Below, piece by piece: positions 1 through 6,590 of a stretch of 10,302 nt of DNA (positions are counted from its first letter, which is position 1; each line of letters begins with the position of its first letter). Location: assembly GCA_003133075.1 (NCBI GenBank), contig PKZN01000110.1, positions 8,127-18,428 on the forward strand, given 5' to 3'. Source of the stretch: Acidimicrobiaceae bacterium. GTDB lineage: Bacteria > Actinomycetota > Acidimicrobiia > Acidimicrobiales > RAAP-2. The notes under the pieces were generated by a model. It had not been told where the DNA came from. It saw nothing but the letters and a program-made list of their open reading frames with translations, and did not search any database. The position numbers were made by a program, and so were the translations under genes.

Positions 1-672
1 GCCGCCCAGGGCGCGGGGTCGGCGGTGGTGCTCAACATCATCTTCTGGTTGGTGCTGGTGATTTCTATTCCCCTGGACGGATTCGATCCGCTCTACGGTT
101 TCGCGGCGCTCGCGGGGGTCTTCTTGTTGATGGCCTTTTTTGGAACGATATTCCTGATCACCCGGGGTCAGCGCCGCGCCGACGAGTGGATCCGCGCGGT
201 GGCTCGACGAGTCCCGTCGGTCAAACCCGACGTCGTCTCGGCGTTGTTGCGCAAGGTCGCTGACCGCATCACCTTGTTGGTCAACAATCGCCACAATCTC
301 TGGTGGGCCTTCACGTGGGCCTCGTTGAACTGGCTCCTCGACGCCGCGTGCCTCTGGGTCTTTCTCTGGTCCTTCGGCACGGTCGTCTCGCCCGTTGACC
401 TGTTCGTCGCCTACGGGCTCGCCAACGTGTTGGCGGCGATTCCCATCACCCCGGGCGGACTCGGGATCATCGAGGGGGTCTTGATCTCCTCACTCGTGGG
501 ATTTGGCGTACCCCACAGTCAGGCGATCTTGGCCGTCTTGGCCTACCGCCTGGTCAACTTCTGGATACCCATTCCTCTCGGCGGCCTCGCCTACGCGAGC
601 CTGCAGTGGAAGCGTCCGGCCGAGGTTAGACCTGCGACAGCGAACGGGATCGATCCATTGCCCGACGCTTGA
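1..672 (+). CDS. Lysylphosphatidylglycerol synthase transmembrane (UPF0104/YbhN-like) family protein, 3' part
   Basis: This is the C-terminal part of a polytopic inner-membrane protein. The frame is open from base 1 with no stop, so the gene begins upstream of the window; the GTG codons at 25 and 28 are probably internal. About 223 residues are visible. Hydrophobic segments lie near visible residues 9-25, 34-57, 101-118, 125-155 and 160-185, separated by one basic cytoplasmic-type stretch (about residues 58-97) rich in Arg and Lys. The family signature is clear near residues 138-150: a Pro-Ile-Thr-Pro-Gly-Gly-Leu-Gly turn followed by Ile-Glu-Gly, then an Ala-Tyr-Arg-Leu-Val-Asn-Phe-Trp segment. 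This matches the PF03706 membrane domain found in MprF and in stand-alone YbhN/AglD-like proteins. MprF-type members flip or modify lipids, but the substrate of stand-alone members is generally unknown, and no aminoacyltransferase domain is visible here. The TGA stop lies inside the 3' end of ppk1 on the other strand. Confidence 0.85.
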   Translation, partial: AAQGAGSAVVLNIIFWLVLVISIPLDGFDPLYGFAALAGVFLLMAFFGTIFLITRGQRRADEWIRAVARRVPSVKPDVVSALLRKVADRITLLVNNRHNLWWAFTWASLNWLLDAACLWVFLWSFGTVVSPVDLFVAYGLANVLAAIPITPGGLGIIEGVLISSLVGFGVPHSQAILAVLAYRLVNFWIPIPLGGLAYASLQWKRPAEVRPATANGIDPLPDA

Positions 673-2695
673 ACTCCGCCTGGGCGGAGAAGTCATTGAC
701 CGACTGCAACCGACGCCACCGCCGGTCGGTGCCGAGTACCCAGGTGAAGAGGTCGTCTCGCCAGGTGACCTCGAAGGCCTCGAGGAGTTCGCTCTGCAGC
801 GCCACCTCGTCAATGGGTACCAGGACTTCGACGCGACGGTCGAGGTTGCGCTCCATCAAATCCGCCGAGCCGATGTAGATCGAAAAGTCAGGGTCGCCCT
901 GGCGTCCAAAGGCGAAGATCCGCGAATGCTCGAGAAACTCTCCGACCAACGAGTGCACCTTGATGTTCTCCGACAGACCGGCGACCCCGGGGCGCAAACT
1001 ACAGAGCGTGCGAACGACCAGTCGCACTTCTACCCCGGCGATGCTCGCCTCGTAAAGCGCGTCGATGATCGTGGGGTCGGTCAGCCCGTTCACCTTTAGG
1101 GCGATTCGACCCGACGATCCACGATCACGTTGGGCGTTGATCAGTTCCACCACTCGCGGTCGTGTGGTGAGCGGTGAGACGATGAGCTTCTCGTAGTTAC
1201 CAATGCGCGAAAACCCGGTCAAGTAGTTGAACAACTCCCCCACGTCGCGCGTGATCGCCGGATCGCGGGTGAGCAGTCCAAAGTCCTCGTAGACCCGTGC
1301 GGTCTGTCCGTTGTAGTTCCCGGTGCCGATGTGCACGTACCGGGCGGTGGTACCACCCTCTGATCGCAACACGAGGGTGATCTTGCAGTGCGTCTTCAGC
1401 CCGACGATGCCGTAGACCACGTGCACGCCCACGTCTTCGAGGGCCTTGGCCCATTCGATGTTGGCCGCCTCATCGAAGCGAGCTTTCAATTCGACCAGCG
1501 CCACGACCTGTTTGCCCTTCTCCGAGGCGTGGATCAACGAGGCGACGATCGGCGAATCACCCGAAGTCCGGTACAGCGCCTGCTTGATTCCCACGACCTT
1601 GGGGTCCGAGGCCGCCTGGGCGGTGAAGGGTTCGACGGAGTCGCTGAAGGAGTCGTAGGGGTGATGGAGCAGGATGTCGCCGTCGCGAATTGCGGCGAAC
1701 ACGTCGCCCACGTGGTCACCGTCGAGCAGTCGCTTGGGGGTGAGCGGCGACCAACTTTCGCCCTTCAAGTCCGGACGGTCGAACTCGTAGAGCGTCCACA
1801 GGTCGCTCAGTCCGAGCATCGTGTCGGTGACGTAGACGTTCGCCGGGTCGAGTTCGAGCTGGTCGACGAGCAACTTCAAGAACTCTTCTGACATTCCGCG
1901 TTGGATCTCCACGCGCAGGGCCTGACCAAAACGCTGACGACGCAACTCAACTTCCAACGCGACCAGCAAGTCGTCGGCCTCGTCTTCTTCGAGCGTGAGG
2001 TCGGCGTTTCGGGTCACGCGAAAGAGGTCCGCGCGTCCGATAGTCATACCGGGAAAGAGCCGTCCTAGGTGCGCGATCATCAGGTCCTCTAGCAGGCACC
2101 ACCGACCCTCACCCGCGGGAAGGAATCGTGGCAGAGAGTTCGGCACCTTGACCCGCGCGCTGCGCTCGTCCTCGGTACTCTCGTCGCGCACGGTCACCGC
2201 AATGTTGAGCGAGAGGTTCGAGATCATCGGGAAGGGGTGACCCGGGTCGACGGCCAAGGGCGTCAGCACGGGGTAGACGTTCTCGTCGAAGTAGTGCGCG
2301 AGGCGTTCCTTCGCGTCGAGGTCGAGGTCGTCGTGACGAACCACCGCGATGCCCTCCGCGGCGAGTTCCGGAAAGATGGAGTCGGTCATGAGGCGGTCCT
2401 GACGCTCCATGAGTTCCAACACCCGCTCTCTAATCGCCACGAGTTGCTGGCGAGGCCGGATTCCATCGACCGAGGGGGTCTGCACACCGGCGGCGACCTT
2501 GTCCTCCAGGCTGACGACGCGAACTTGGAAGAACTCATCGATCATGTCGGCGAAGATCGCTACGAACTTGCACCGTTCGAGAATCGGGAGCTTATGGTCG
2601 TCGCCGAGGTCGAGGAGCCGAGCGCCGAACTCGAGGCGCGAGAGCTCCCGAGAAGAGAACCGCTCGGGTCCGAACGTCGAAAGATCTATCTCCAC
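626..2695 (-). CDS. ppk1: Polyphosphate kinase 1 (PPK1)
   Basis: PPK1 reversibly polymerises the gamma-phosphate of ATP into inorganic polyphosphate through a phosphohistidine intermediate. The product is 689 aa, the usual full length (the E. coli enzyme is 688 aa). The N-terminal domain covers about residues 8-118, the middle domain about 125-305, and the two phospholipase-D-like C-terminal domains about 330-500 and 505-680. Catalytic residues appear where expected: R376 in LYRTSGDSP, R406 in KARFDE, H436 in THCK (the phosphorylated His, E. coli H435) and H590 in EHSRIF (E. coli H592). HIGTGNYN follows at 455-462. The start is GTG at 2695: an in-frame TAA six codons upstream excludes any earlier start, and GAGGA sits 10 nt before it. 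The gene is transcribed divergently from the SEDS gene at 2756, and its last 47 bp overlap the opposing membrane-protein gene. It is monocistronic as far as the window shows. Confidence 0.97.
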   Translation of the reverse strand: MEIDLSTFGPERFSSRELSRLEFGARLLDLGDDHKLPILERCKFVAIFADMIDEFFQVRVVSLEDKVAAGVQTPSVDGIRPRQQLVAIRERVLELMERQDRLMTDSIFPELAAEGIAVVRHDDLDLDAKERLAHYFDENVYPVLTPLAVDPGHPFPMISNLSLNIAVTVRDESTEDERSARVKVPNSLPRFLPAGEGRWCLLEDLMIAHLGRLFPGMTIGRADLFRVTRNADLTLEEDEADDLLVALEVELRRQRFGQALRVEIQRGMSEEFLKLLVDQLELDPANVYVTDTMLGLSDLWTLYEFDRPDLKGESWSPLTPKRLLDGDHVGDVFAAIRDGDILLHHPYDSFSDSVEPFTAQAASDPKVVGIKQALYRTSGDSPIVASLIHASEKGKQVVALVELKARFDEAANIEWAKALEDVGVHVVYGIVGLKTHCKITLVLRSEGGTTARYVHIGTGNYNGQTARVYEDFGLLTRDPAITRDVGELFNYLTGFSRIGNYEKLIVSPLTTRPRVVELINAQRDRGSSGRIALKVNGLTDPTIIDALYEASIAGVEVRLVVRTLCSLRPGVAGLSENIKVHSLVGEFLEHSRIFAFGRQGDPDFSIYIGSADLMERNLDRRVEVLVPIDEVALQSELLEAFEVTWRDDLFTWVLGTDRRWRRLQSVNDFSAQAEFKRRAMDRSRSLSQV

Positions 2696-2705
2696 GGGGC
2701 TTTGT

Positions 2706-2712
2706 TCCTCTT
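2706..2712 (-). promoter_or_regulatory. Shine-Dalgarno of ppk1
   Basis: The minus strand reads AAGAGGA here, 10 nt before the GTG start of ppk1. An in-frame TAA lies at 2711-2713 just upstream, so this site and that stop together fix the GTG as the start. Confidence 0.6.
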
Positions 2713-2733
2713 ATGAGTCAGTAGTTGCTCTCC

Positions 2734-2762
2734 ATCGTAGAGGTACTGTTGAAACGTGGCGA
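2734..2762 (-). promoter_or_regulatory. Putative sigma-70-type promoter of ppk1
   Basis: On the minus strand TCGCCA (2762-2757; 4 of 6 against TTGACA) lies 17 bp before TACGAT (2739-2734; 4 of 6 against TATAAT). Transcription would start near 2727 and give a leader of about 30 nt that contains the GAGGA ribosome site. The -35 element would lie inside the first codons of the divergent SEDS gene. This is a pattern match only; boxes of this quality occur by chance. Confidence 0.3.
2744..2749 (+). promoter_or_regulatory. Putative -10 element for a leaderless SEDS transcript
   Basis: TACTGT fits the TANNNT form of an actinobacterial -10 box and ends 6 bp before the GTG start at 2756. That is the spacing expected if the first base of the start codon is also the transcription start. 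No good -35 is visible 16-18 bp upstream. The only purine-rich site, AGAGG at 2739-2743, ends 12 nt from the GTG, which is far for a ribosome site. Leaderless expression is common in actinobacteria; its use here is inference. Confidence 0.25.
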
Positions 2763-4138
2763 GACGAGAACGCAACGTGTCTGGTCACGAGGTAGCGCAA
2801 ACGCCGCGTCCACGGCGAAATCTGCGCTTCACCGAACTCGGTTTGATGTTCCTGGCCTGGGTCATAACCACGTCGTTTTACGTGTTGGCGTCCCTGGGCG
2901 CCCAAGGCAAGTTACCCTCGCGATTTGGCGTCTTCTTGGGCGGCATGATCATCGCGTCGCTCCTCATGCACTTCGCGGTCCTGCGCTACGCGCCCAAGTC
3001 GTCCGAGATTCTTTTGCCGATCGCGACGCTGCTCAACGGCGTGGGGTACGTGGAGATCGCCCGTTGGGACCCGCCGCTCGCCCGGGACCAGGCCCTGTGG
3101 TTTTTAGTGAGCGCCGTCGTACTCGTGTTGACCCTCAAGTTCGTTCGCCACGTACGCGACCTCGACCGCTACCGCTACCTCACGCTGCTGGCGGGCATCG
3201 CCCTCTTGGCGGCTCCGCTGATTCCCCACGTGGGCATCTCCATCAACGGCGCACGACTGTGGATCCCCGTCGGTCCCTTTTCCTTCCAACCCGTCGAGTT
3301 CGCGAAGATCCTGCTGATCTTCTTCTTCGCCTCCTACTTCGCGGCGAACCGAGATCTGCTCTCGATACCCACCCAGCGCCTGGGCCGATTCCACTTCGTA
3401 CCCCCGAAGGTGCTCGTGCCAATCCTCGCCGCGTGGGGACTCTCGGTGGTCATTCTCGGCGCGGAGAACGACCTCGGTTTTGCCATCATCATCTTCACGC
3501 TCTTCATCGCGCTCCTCTGGGTCACGACCGGCCTCAAGTCCTACGTCGTCTTGGGGCTCGCCCTCTTGGTCGGCGGGGCGTACATCGCCGACAAGCTCTT
3601 CTACCAAGTCCAAGGCCGGGTGAGCCAGTGGCTCGACCCGTGGTCGGTCGCGAACCTCAACATCTCCCACCAACTGGCCTACGGGTGGTTCTCCATCGCC
3701 GCCGGTGGCATCACCGGAACCGGTCTCGGGCTCGGTCAGGGCGGCTACGTAGGCGGCGGCATTCCCTACATCACGTCGGACATGATCTTCGCCGCGGTCG
3801 CCGAAGAACTGGGGTTCGTCGGGATCATCCTGGTGCTCTGTCTCTTCACGGCGTTCGTCGGCGAGGGGTTCCGCATCGCCCAGCGCGCGACGTCGGACTT
3901 CGTTCGACTCACCGCGACGGGACTATCGGCGCTGATGGGCTTTCAGGCCTTCTTCATCATGGCTGGCGTCTTGCGTCTCGTGCCCTTTACCGGCATCACG
4001 TTGCCCTTCATGGCGTACGGCGCGAACTCGCTCATCGCGAACTACGTGGTAGTGGCGATCTTGCTACGAATCTCCGACGAGAACGCGGCCGAACGACACG
4101 GCGGCGAAATCATCGCGGTACACCTCACTCACGCGTAG
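2756..4138 (+). CDS. SEDS-family peptidoglycan glycosyltransferase (FtsW/RodA/SpoVE), actinobacterial RodA-like type
   Basis: SEDS proteins are polytopic membrane enzymes that polymerise lipid II into glycan strands, normally with a class B penicillin-binding protein. This one has 460 aa and about ten hydrophobic segments. It carries GARLWIPVG (residues 165-173), FQPVEFAK (177-184), RVSQWLDP (288-295), GTGLGLGQG (321-329), TSDMIFAAVAEELGFVG (340-356, with D342 at the position of the essential Asp of E. coli FtsW D297 and RodA D262) and PFTGITLPFMAYGANSLIANY (410-430). From memory, this pattern is closest to the RodA that actinobacteria usually encode beside pbpA. Departures from the general SEDS pattern are AENDLG (236-241) instead of QPDLG, and YGAN instead of YGGS. 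The start is GTG at 2756 because an in-frame TGA lies at 2750-2752; GTG at 2777 is a weaker alternative. The gene ends 10 bp inside the opposing BFN gene. No PBP gene adjoins it here. Whether it serves elongation or division is undecided. Confidence 0.9.
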   Translation: MARRERNVSGHEVAQTPRPRRNLRFTELGLMFLAWVITTSFYVLASLGAQGKLPSRFGVFLGGMIIASLLMHFAVLRYAPKSSEILLPIATLLNGVGYVEIARWDPPLARDQALWFLVSAVVLVLTLKFVRHVRDLDRYRYLTLLAGIALLAAPLIPHVGISINGARLWIPVGPFSFQPVEFAKILLIFFFASYFAANRDLLSIPTQRLGRFHFVPPKVLVPILAAWGLSVVILGAENDLGFAIIIFTLFIALLWVTTGLKSYVVLGLALLVGGAYIADKLFYQVQGRVSQWLDPWSVANLNISHQLAYGWFSIAAGGITGTGLGLGQGGYVGGGIPYITSDMIFAAVAEELGFVGIILVLCLFTAFVGEGFRIAQRATSDFVRLTATGLSALMGFQAFFIMAGVLRLVPFTGITLPFMAYGANSLIANYVVVAILLRISDENAAERHGGEIIAVHLTHA

Positions 4139-4656
4139 TAGCGCTGCAACACCTCGTCCGAGCAGAGAATCGGCGCGGGCGCGAGTTGACGCAACGCCAT
4201 CGTCAATGCGTCGCTCGTGCGACAGTCCAGCACCTCGCGGCCCCTCGGGGTCATGAGGTCGAGTTCCGAGTAGAAGACCCCGCCCTCGTAGCGCACGATG
4301 CGCGCGGCGATCACCTCCGCCTGGAGGCGCGTGAGGATCGTCGTCATCAACTCGTGGGTCGCGGGACGACGACCCTCGATCTGGGAGTGCGCGAGTTGGA
4401 GCGCGACCGCGTCGGCGAGGGCGATGGGGATCACCAGGTAACGAAAGGGCGACTCGGCCTCTAAGAGGTGCACCATCGGCGAGGGATCGGTGAGGTCGTA
4501 GAGCACGGACTCGAAGCGCATGACATGAAAGGCCACGTCCTCCGTTGCGCCATCCACCGCGAACTCATCGGACGCCTCGGCGACGGGAACATCGACGTCA
4601 ACGGCTGGCGCCTCGGGGTTCTCTGTCGCGTCCGCGCCGTCGGTCTCGTCACTCAT
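4129..4656 (-). CDS. Bifunctional nuclease (BFN, DUF151) domain protein
   Basis: The product has 175 aa. Residues 43-175 match the BFN/DUF151 domain: FRYLVIPIALADAVALQLA (71-89), RRPATHELMTTIL (96-108), GGVFYSELDL (125-134) and DCRTSDALTMALR (144-156), followed by a terminal DEVL segment. The family is named after a plant enzyme reported to act as both RNase and DNase. Its bacterial role is unsettled, so nuclease activity here is only an inference from the domain. Residues 1-42 are an unusual acidic tail with about 14 Asp/Glu, no Lys or Arg, and many Ala, Val and Pro; it is probably disordered. The ATG start has an imperfect GGTGGA site 6 nt before it, next to the stop codon of the upstream rodA-type gene 12 nt away. 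It appears to be the last gene of the minus-strand operon, ending with a 10-bp overlap with the convergent SEDS gene. Confidence 0.85.
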   Translation of the reverse strand: MSDETDGADATENPEAPAVDVDVPVAEASDEFAVDGATEDVAFHVMRFESVLYDLTDPSPMVHLLEAESPFRYLVIPIALADAVALQLAHSQIEGRRPATHELMTTILTRLQAEVIAARIVRYEGGVFYSELDLMTPRGREVLDCRTSDALTMALRQLAPAPILCSDEVLQRYYA

Positions 4657-4668
4657 CGAACGTCCACC

Positions 4669-5811
4669 CTAATTGCCTGATCGCCGTGAGACCGAGAGCA
4701 CGACACCCCCGGCCACCAGGAACACCAACGCCGCCGAACCGCCGTAACTGAGGAGCGGGAGGGGTACGCCGGTGACGGGCATGATGCCCATGGTCATCCC
4801 GATGTTCTCGAACGTGGAGAAGGCGAAGAAGATGAAGATACCGATGCAGAGCAGCCGGCCCATGGTGTCCTTCGCGTTCTTGCCGATGATGAACATGCGA
4901 TAGGCGACAAAGGCCAGCAGGAGCATCACCAGCGCGGAGCCGATGAAGCCGAGCTGCTCGCCGATCGCGGTGAAGATGAAGTCGGTGTTCTGCTCGGGCA
5001 CGTAGCCGAGCACCGTCTGCAGGCCGTGGAAGAGACCGGCCCCGTGCACCCCGCCGGCGCCGATCGCGCTCTTGGCGTTACTGACCTCGTAGAGCAGCTT
5101 CGTGAGGGCGGGGTTGGTGGAGTTCTGATTGAGGAAGGAGACGAAGCGGTCTACCTGATACTTCTGCAAGAGGTCGAGATAGATGGCCGCGGCCAAGCCC
5201 GCGGAACCAACGACCGCCAGCAGCGTCATGAACCGCGGTGGCACGCCCGCGATCACCATCATCGCCGAGACGATGAGCACGATGATGACCGACGTGCCGA
5301 GGTCGGGCTGTTTCACGATGAGGGCGAGCGGTACTGCGGCCATCAAGAGCAGTCGAAAGACATCCTTCATCCGCAGACCTTCGGTGCGGCGAGCGCAGAA
5401 CGTCGCAATCGCCAAGATCAGGCATAAGACGGTGAACTCACTCGGTTGAATCTGGATCGACGAGCCGATCCGGTACCAACGCTGCGCCCCGAGGGCCGAG
5501 GTGCCCAACACGAACACGCCGGCCAAGGCGAGGACCGACCCGATATAGAGCGGCGTGGCCGCGATGTCGTATCGCCGGTAGTCAATGCGCGCGACGATCG
5601 TCATGGCCACCAATCCCACAATGACGAACAAGGCTTGACGTTCAAGGTAGTAGTGGGGATTCTCGCCGGCGTTGATGAGCTGCTGGCGTGTGGCGCTGTA
5701 GGCCATGATGACCCCCACCACGCTGAGGGCGATCAGACCGACGAGTAGCCCGTAGTCCACGTGCTCCTTGGTGCGCTGCTTGATCGAAAGGGCGCTCAGG
5801 GTATCGGTCAC
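4669..5811 (-). CDS. rodA: RodA-type SEDS peptidoglycan glycosyltransferase
   Basis: This second SEDS lipid II polymerase has 380 aa and about ten membrane segments and is distinct from the one at 2756. Motifs are canonical: MAYSATR near residue 26, GAQRWYRIG with W112, IQPSEF (120-125), KQPDLGTS (167-174), PEQNTDFIFTAIGEQLGFIG around the probable catalytic D277, and MPVTGVPLPLLSYGGS (344-359). The frame is open to an ATG at 5946, but that extension lies inside aroE and has a soluble, basic composition. GTG at 5811 is preferred: it overlaps the aroE stop as GTGA, has GGAG 8 nt upstream, and places the first membrane segment at the usual distance from the N-terminus. It sits between aroE and the BFN gene and is probably translated by coupling to aroE. 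The QPDLG and short-N-terminus pattern favours RodA over FtsW, but sequence alone does not settle this. No pbp partner is visible. Confidence 0.92.
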   Translation of the reverse strand: MTDTLSALSIKQRTKEHVDYGLLVGLIALSVVGVIMAYSATRQQLINAGENPHYYLERQALFVIVGLVAMTIVARIDYRRYDIAATPLYIGSVLALAGVFVLGTSALGAQRWYRIGSSIQIQPSEFTVLCLILAIATFCARRTEGLRMKDVFRLLLMAAVPLALIVKQPDLGTSVIIVLIVSAMMVIAGVPPRFMTLLAVVGSAGLAAAIYLDLLQKYQVDRFVSFLNQNSTNPALTKLLYEVSNAKSAIGAGGVHGAGLFHGLQTVLGYVPEQNTDFIFTAIGEQLGFIGSALVMLLLAFVAYRMFIIGKNAKDTMGRLLCIGIFIFFAFSTFENIGMTMGIMPVTGVPLPLLSYGGSAALVFLVAGGVVLSVSRRSGN

Positions 5812-6590
5812 GCGAGCGACTCCAAGAGGGCGGCCCCCGACACGTCGATGTTCCACCACCAGCGCATCTGTCGCGCGGCCTGGTACGCCAACATGGGCAA
5901 TCCGTTCATGGTTCGACACCCGGCGGTGGCGTAGCGGGTTCGCCATTCGGAGTCCGCCGGATCGTAGGTGATATCGACGGCCACGGTCTCGGGATGGACG
6001 CCCTGTAAGACGGCCGCCTCCGCGTCACGCCCGGCGACGGGAACTGTGTTGACGATGAGATCGACGGGTCGATAGACCAGCGAGGCGGAGTACGCGTTGG
6101 GATAGCGCCCCGTGAGTTCCTCGACCTTCTGCTCATTTCGACCGTGCACCACGATCGACGCAGCGCCGCGTGCGACGAGTGAATCGACGATCGCGCTCGC
6201 CGCCCCTCCGGCGCCCAGCACGACCACGTGCGCGTTCTCCACGACCGCGCCGAACGTGGCCTCGAGGGCGTCGACGAACCCGTCGCCGTCGGTGCTCGCG
6301 CCTAGAAGCACACCGTCGCGACGGAGCAGCGAATTGACCGATTGCGTTCGACCCGCCACCTCAGAAAGTTCGTCGCACAGTCGCGCCGCCGCGTTCTTTA
6401 GCGGACTGGTCACCGAGAGCGCATCGAACTCGTTGCCGAGCATGCTCGGTAGCAGTGACGCGTCCGCCAAGGTGAGTTCCACGCGCTGGGAACTTCCCGT
6501 CAGCCCGGCGAGGCGCAGCCCTGCTTCGTGGAGTTGGGGCGAGAGTGAATGGGCGATCGGCGAGCCCACAACGCCAAGACGCCAGTTCAT
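5808..6590 (-). CDS. aroE: Shikimate dehydrogenase
   Basis: AroE reduces 3-dehydroshikimate to shikimate with NADPH in the chorismate pathway. The protein has 260 aa, slightly shorter than the usual 270-280. The substrate domain contains SPIAHSLSP (10-18, with S15 and S17 for the shikimate carboxylate), SVTSPLK (59-65, with K65 as catalytic Lys), N86 in SVNSL and STDGDGF (99-105, with D101 as catalytic Asp). The Rossmann domain has GAGGAA (126-131) and a GRN segment at 150-152 whose Arg probably contacts the NADP 2'-phosphate. NGLPMLAYQAA (229-239) closes the substrate site, with Q237 as the conserved Gln. Minor departures are Ser for Asn before VT and before TDG. The ATG overlaps the mltG stop as ATGA, with GAGG 6 nt upstream. 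The stop overlaps the rodA GTG. The gene therefore sits in the middle of a coupled operon. Confidence 0.95.
   Translation of the reverse strand: MNWRLGVVGSPIAHSLSPQLHEAGLRLAGLTGSSQRVELTLADASLLPSMLGNEFDALSVTSPLKNAAARLCDELSEVAGRTQSVNSLLRRDGVLLGASTDGDGFVDALEATFGAVVENAHVVVLGAGGAASAIVDSLVARGAASIVVHGRNEQKVEELTGRYPNAYSASLVYRPVDLIVNTVPVAGRDAEAAVLQGVHPETVAVDITYDPADSEWRTRYATAGCRTMNGLPMLAYQAARQMRWWWNIDVSGAALLESLA
5820..5823 (-). promoter_or_regulatory. Shine-Dalgarno that decides the rodA start
   Basis: The minus strand reads GGAG here, 8 nt before GTG at 5811 and inside the last codons of aroE. With the GTGA overlap it supports the 380-residue RodA over the 425-residue extended frame. Confidence 0.6.

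Noticed and set aside
503..1099. 198-codon plus-strand frame across the end of the membrane-protein gene and ppk1
   Set aside because: It is antisense to conserved PPK1 sequence for most of its length and has no family features.
2714..2743. TGAGTCA palindrome and a CTCT/AGAG inverted repeat in the divergent spacer
   Set aside because: They are too short (3-4 bp arms) to separate from chance as an operator or terminator.
2725..4464. 579-codon open frame on the plus strand, overlapping the SEDS and BFN genes
   Set aside because: It is out of frame with the SEDS gene, has an Arg/His-rich low-complexity translation with no domain, and spans two recognised genes on opposite strands. It is a GC-bias shadow.
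5812..5946. N-terminal extension of the rodA frame up to ATG 5946
   Set aside because: These 45 codons are fully inside aroE, read as a basic soluble peptide, and are bypassed by the GTG at 5811 with its own GGAG and GTGA overlap.
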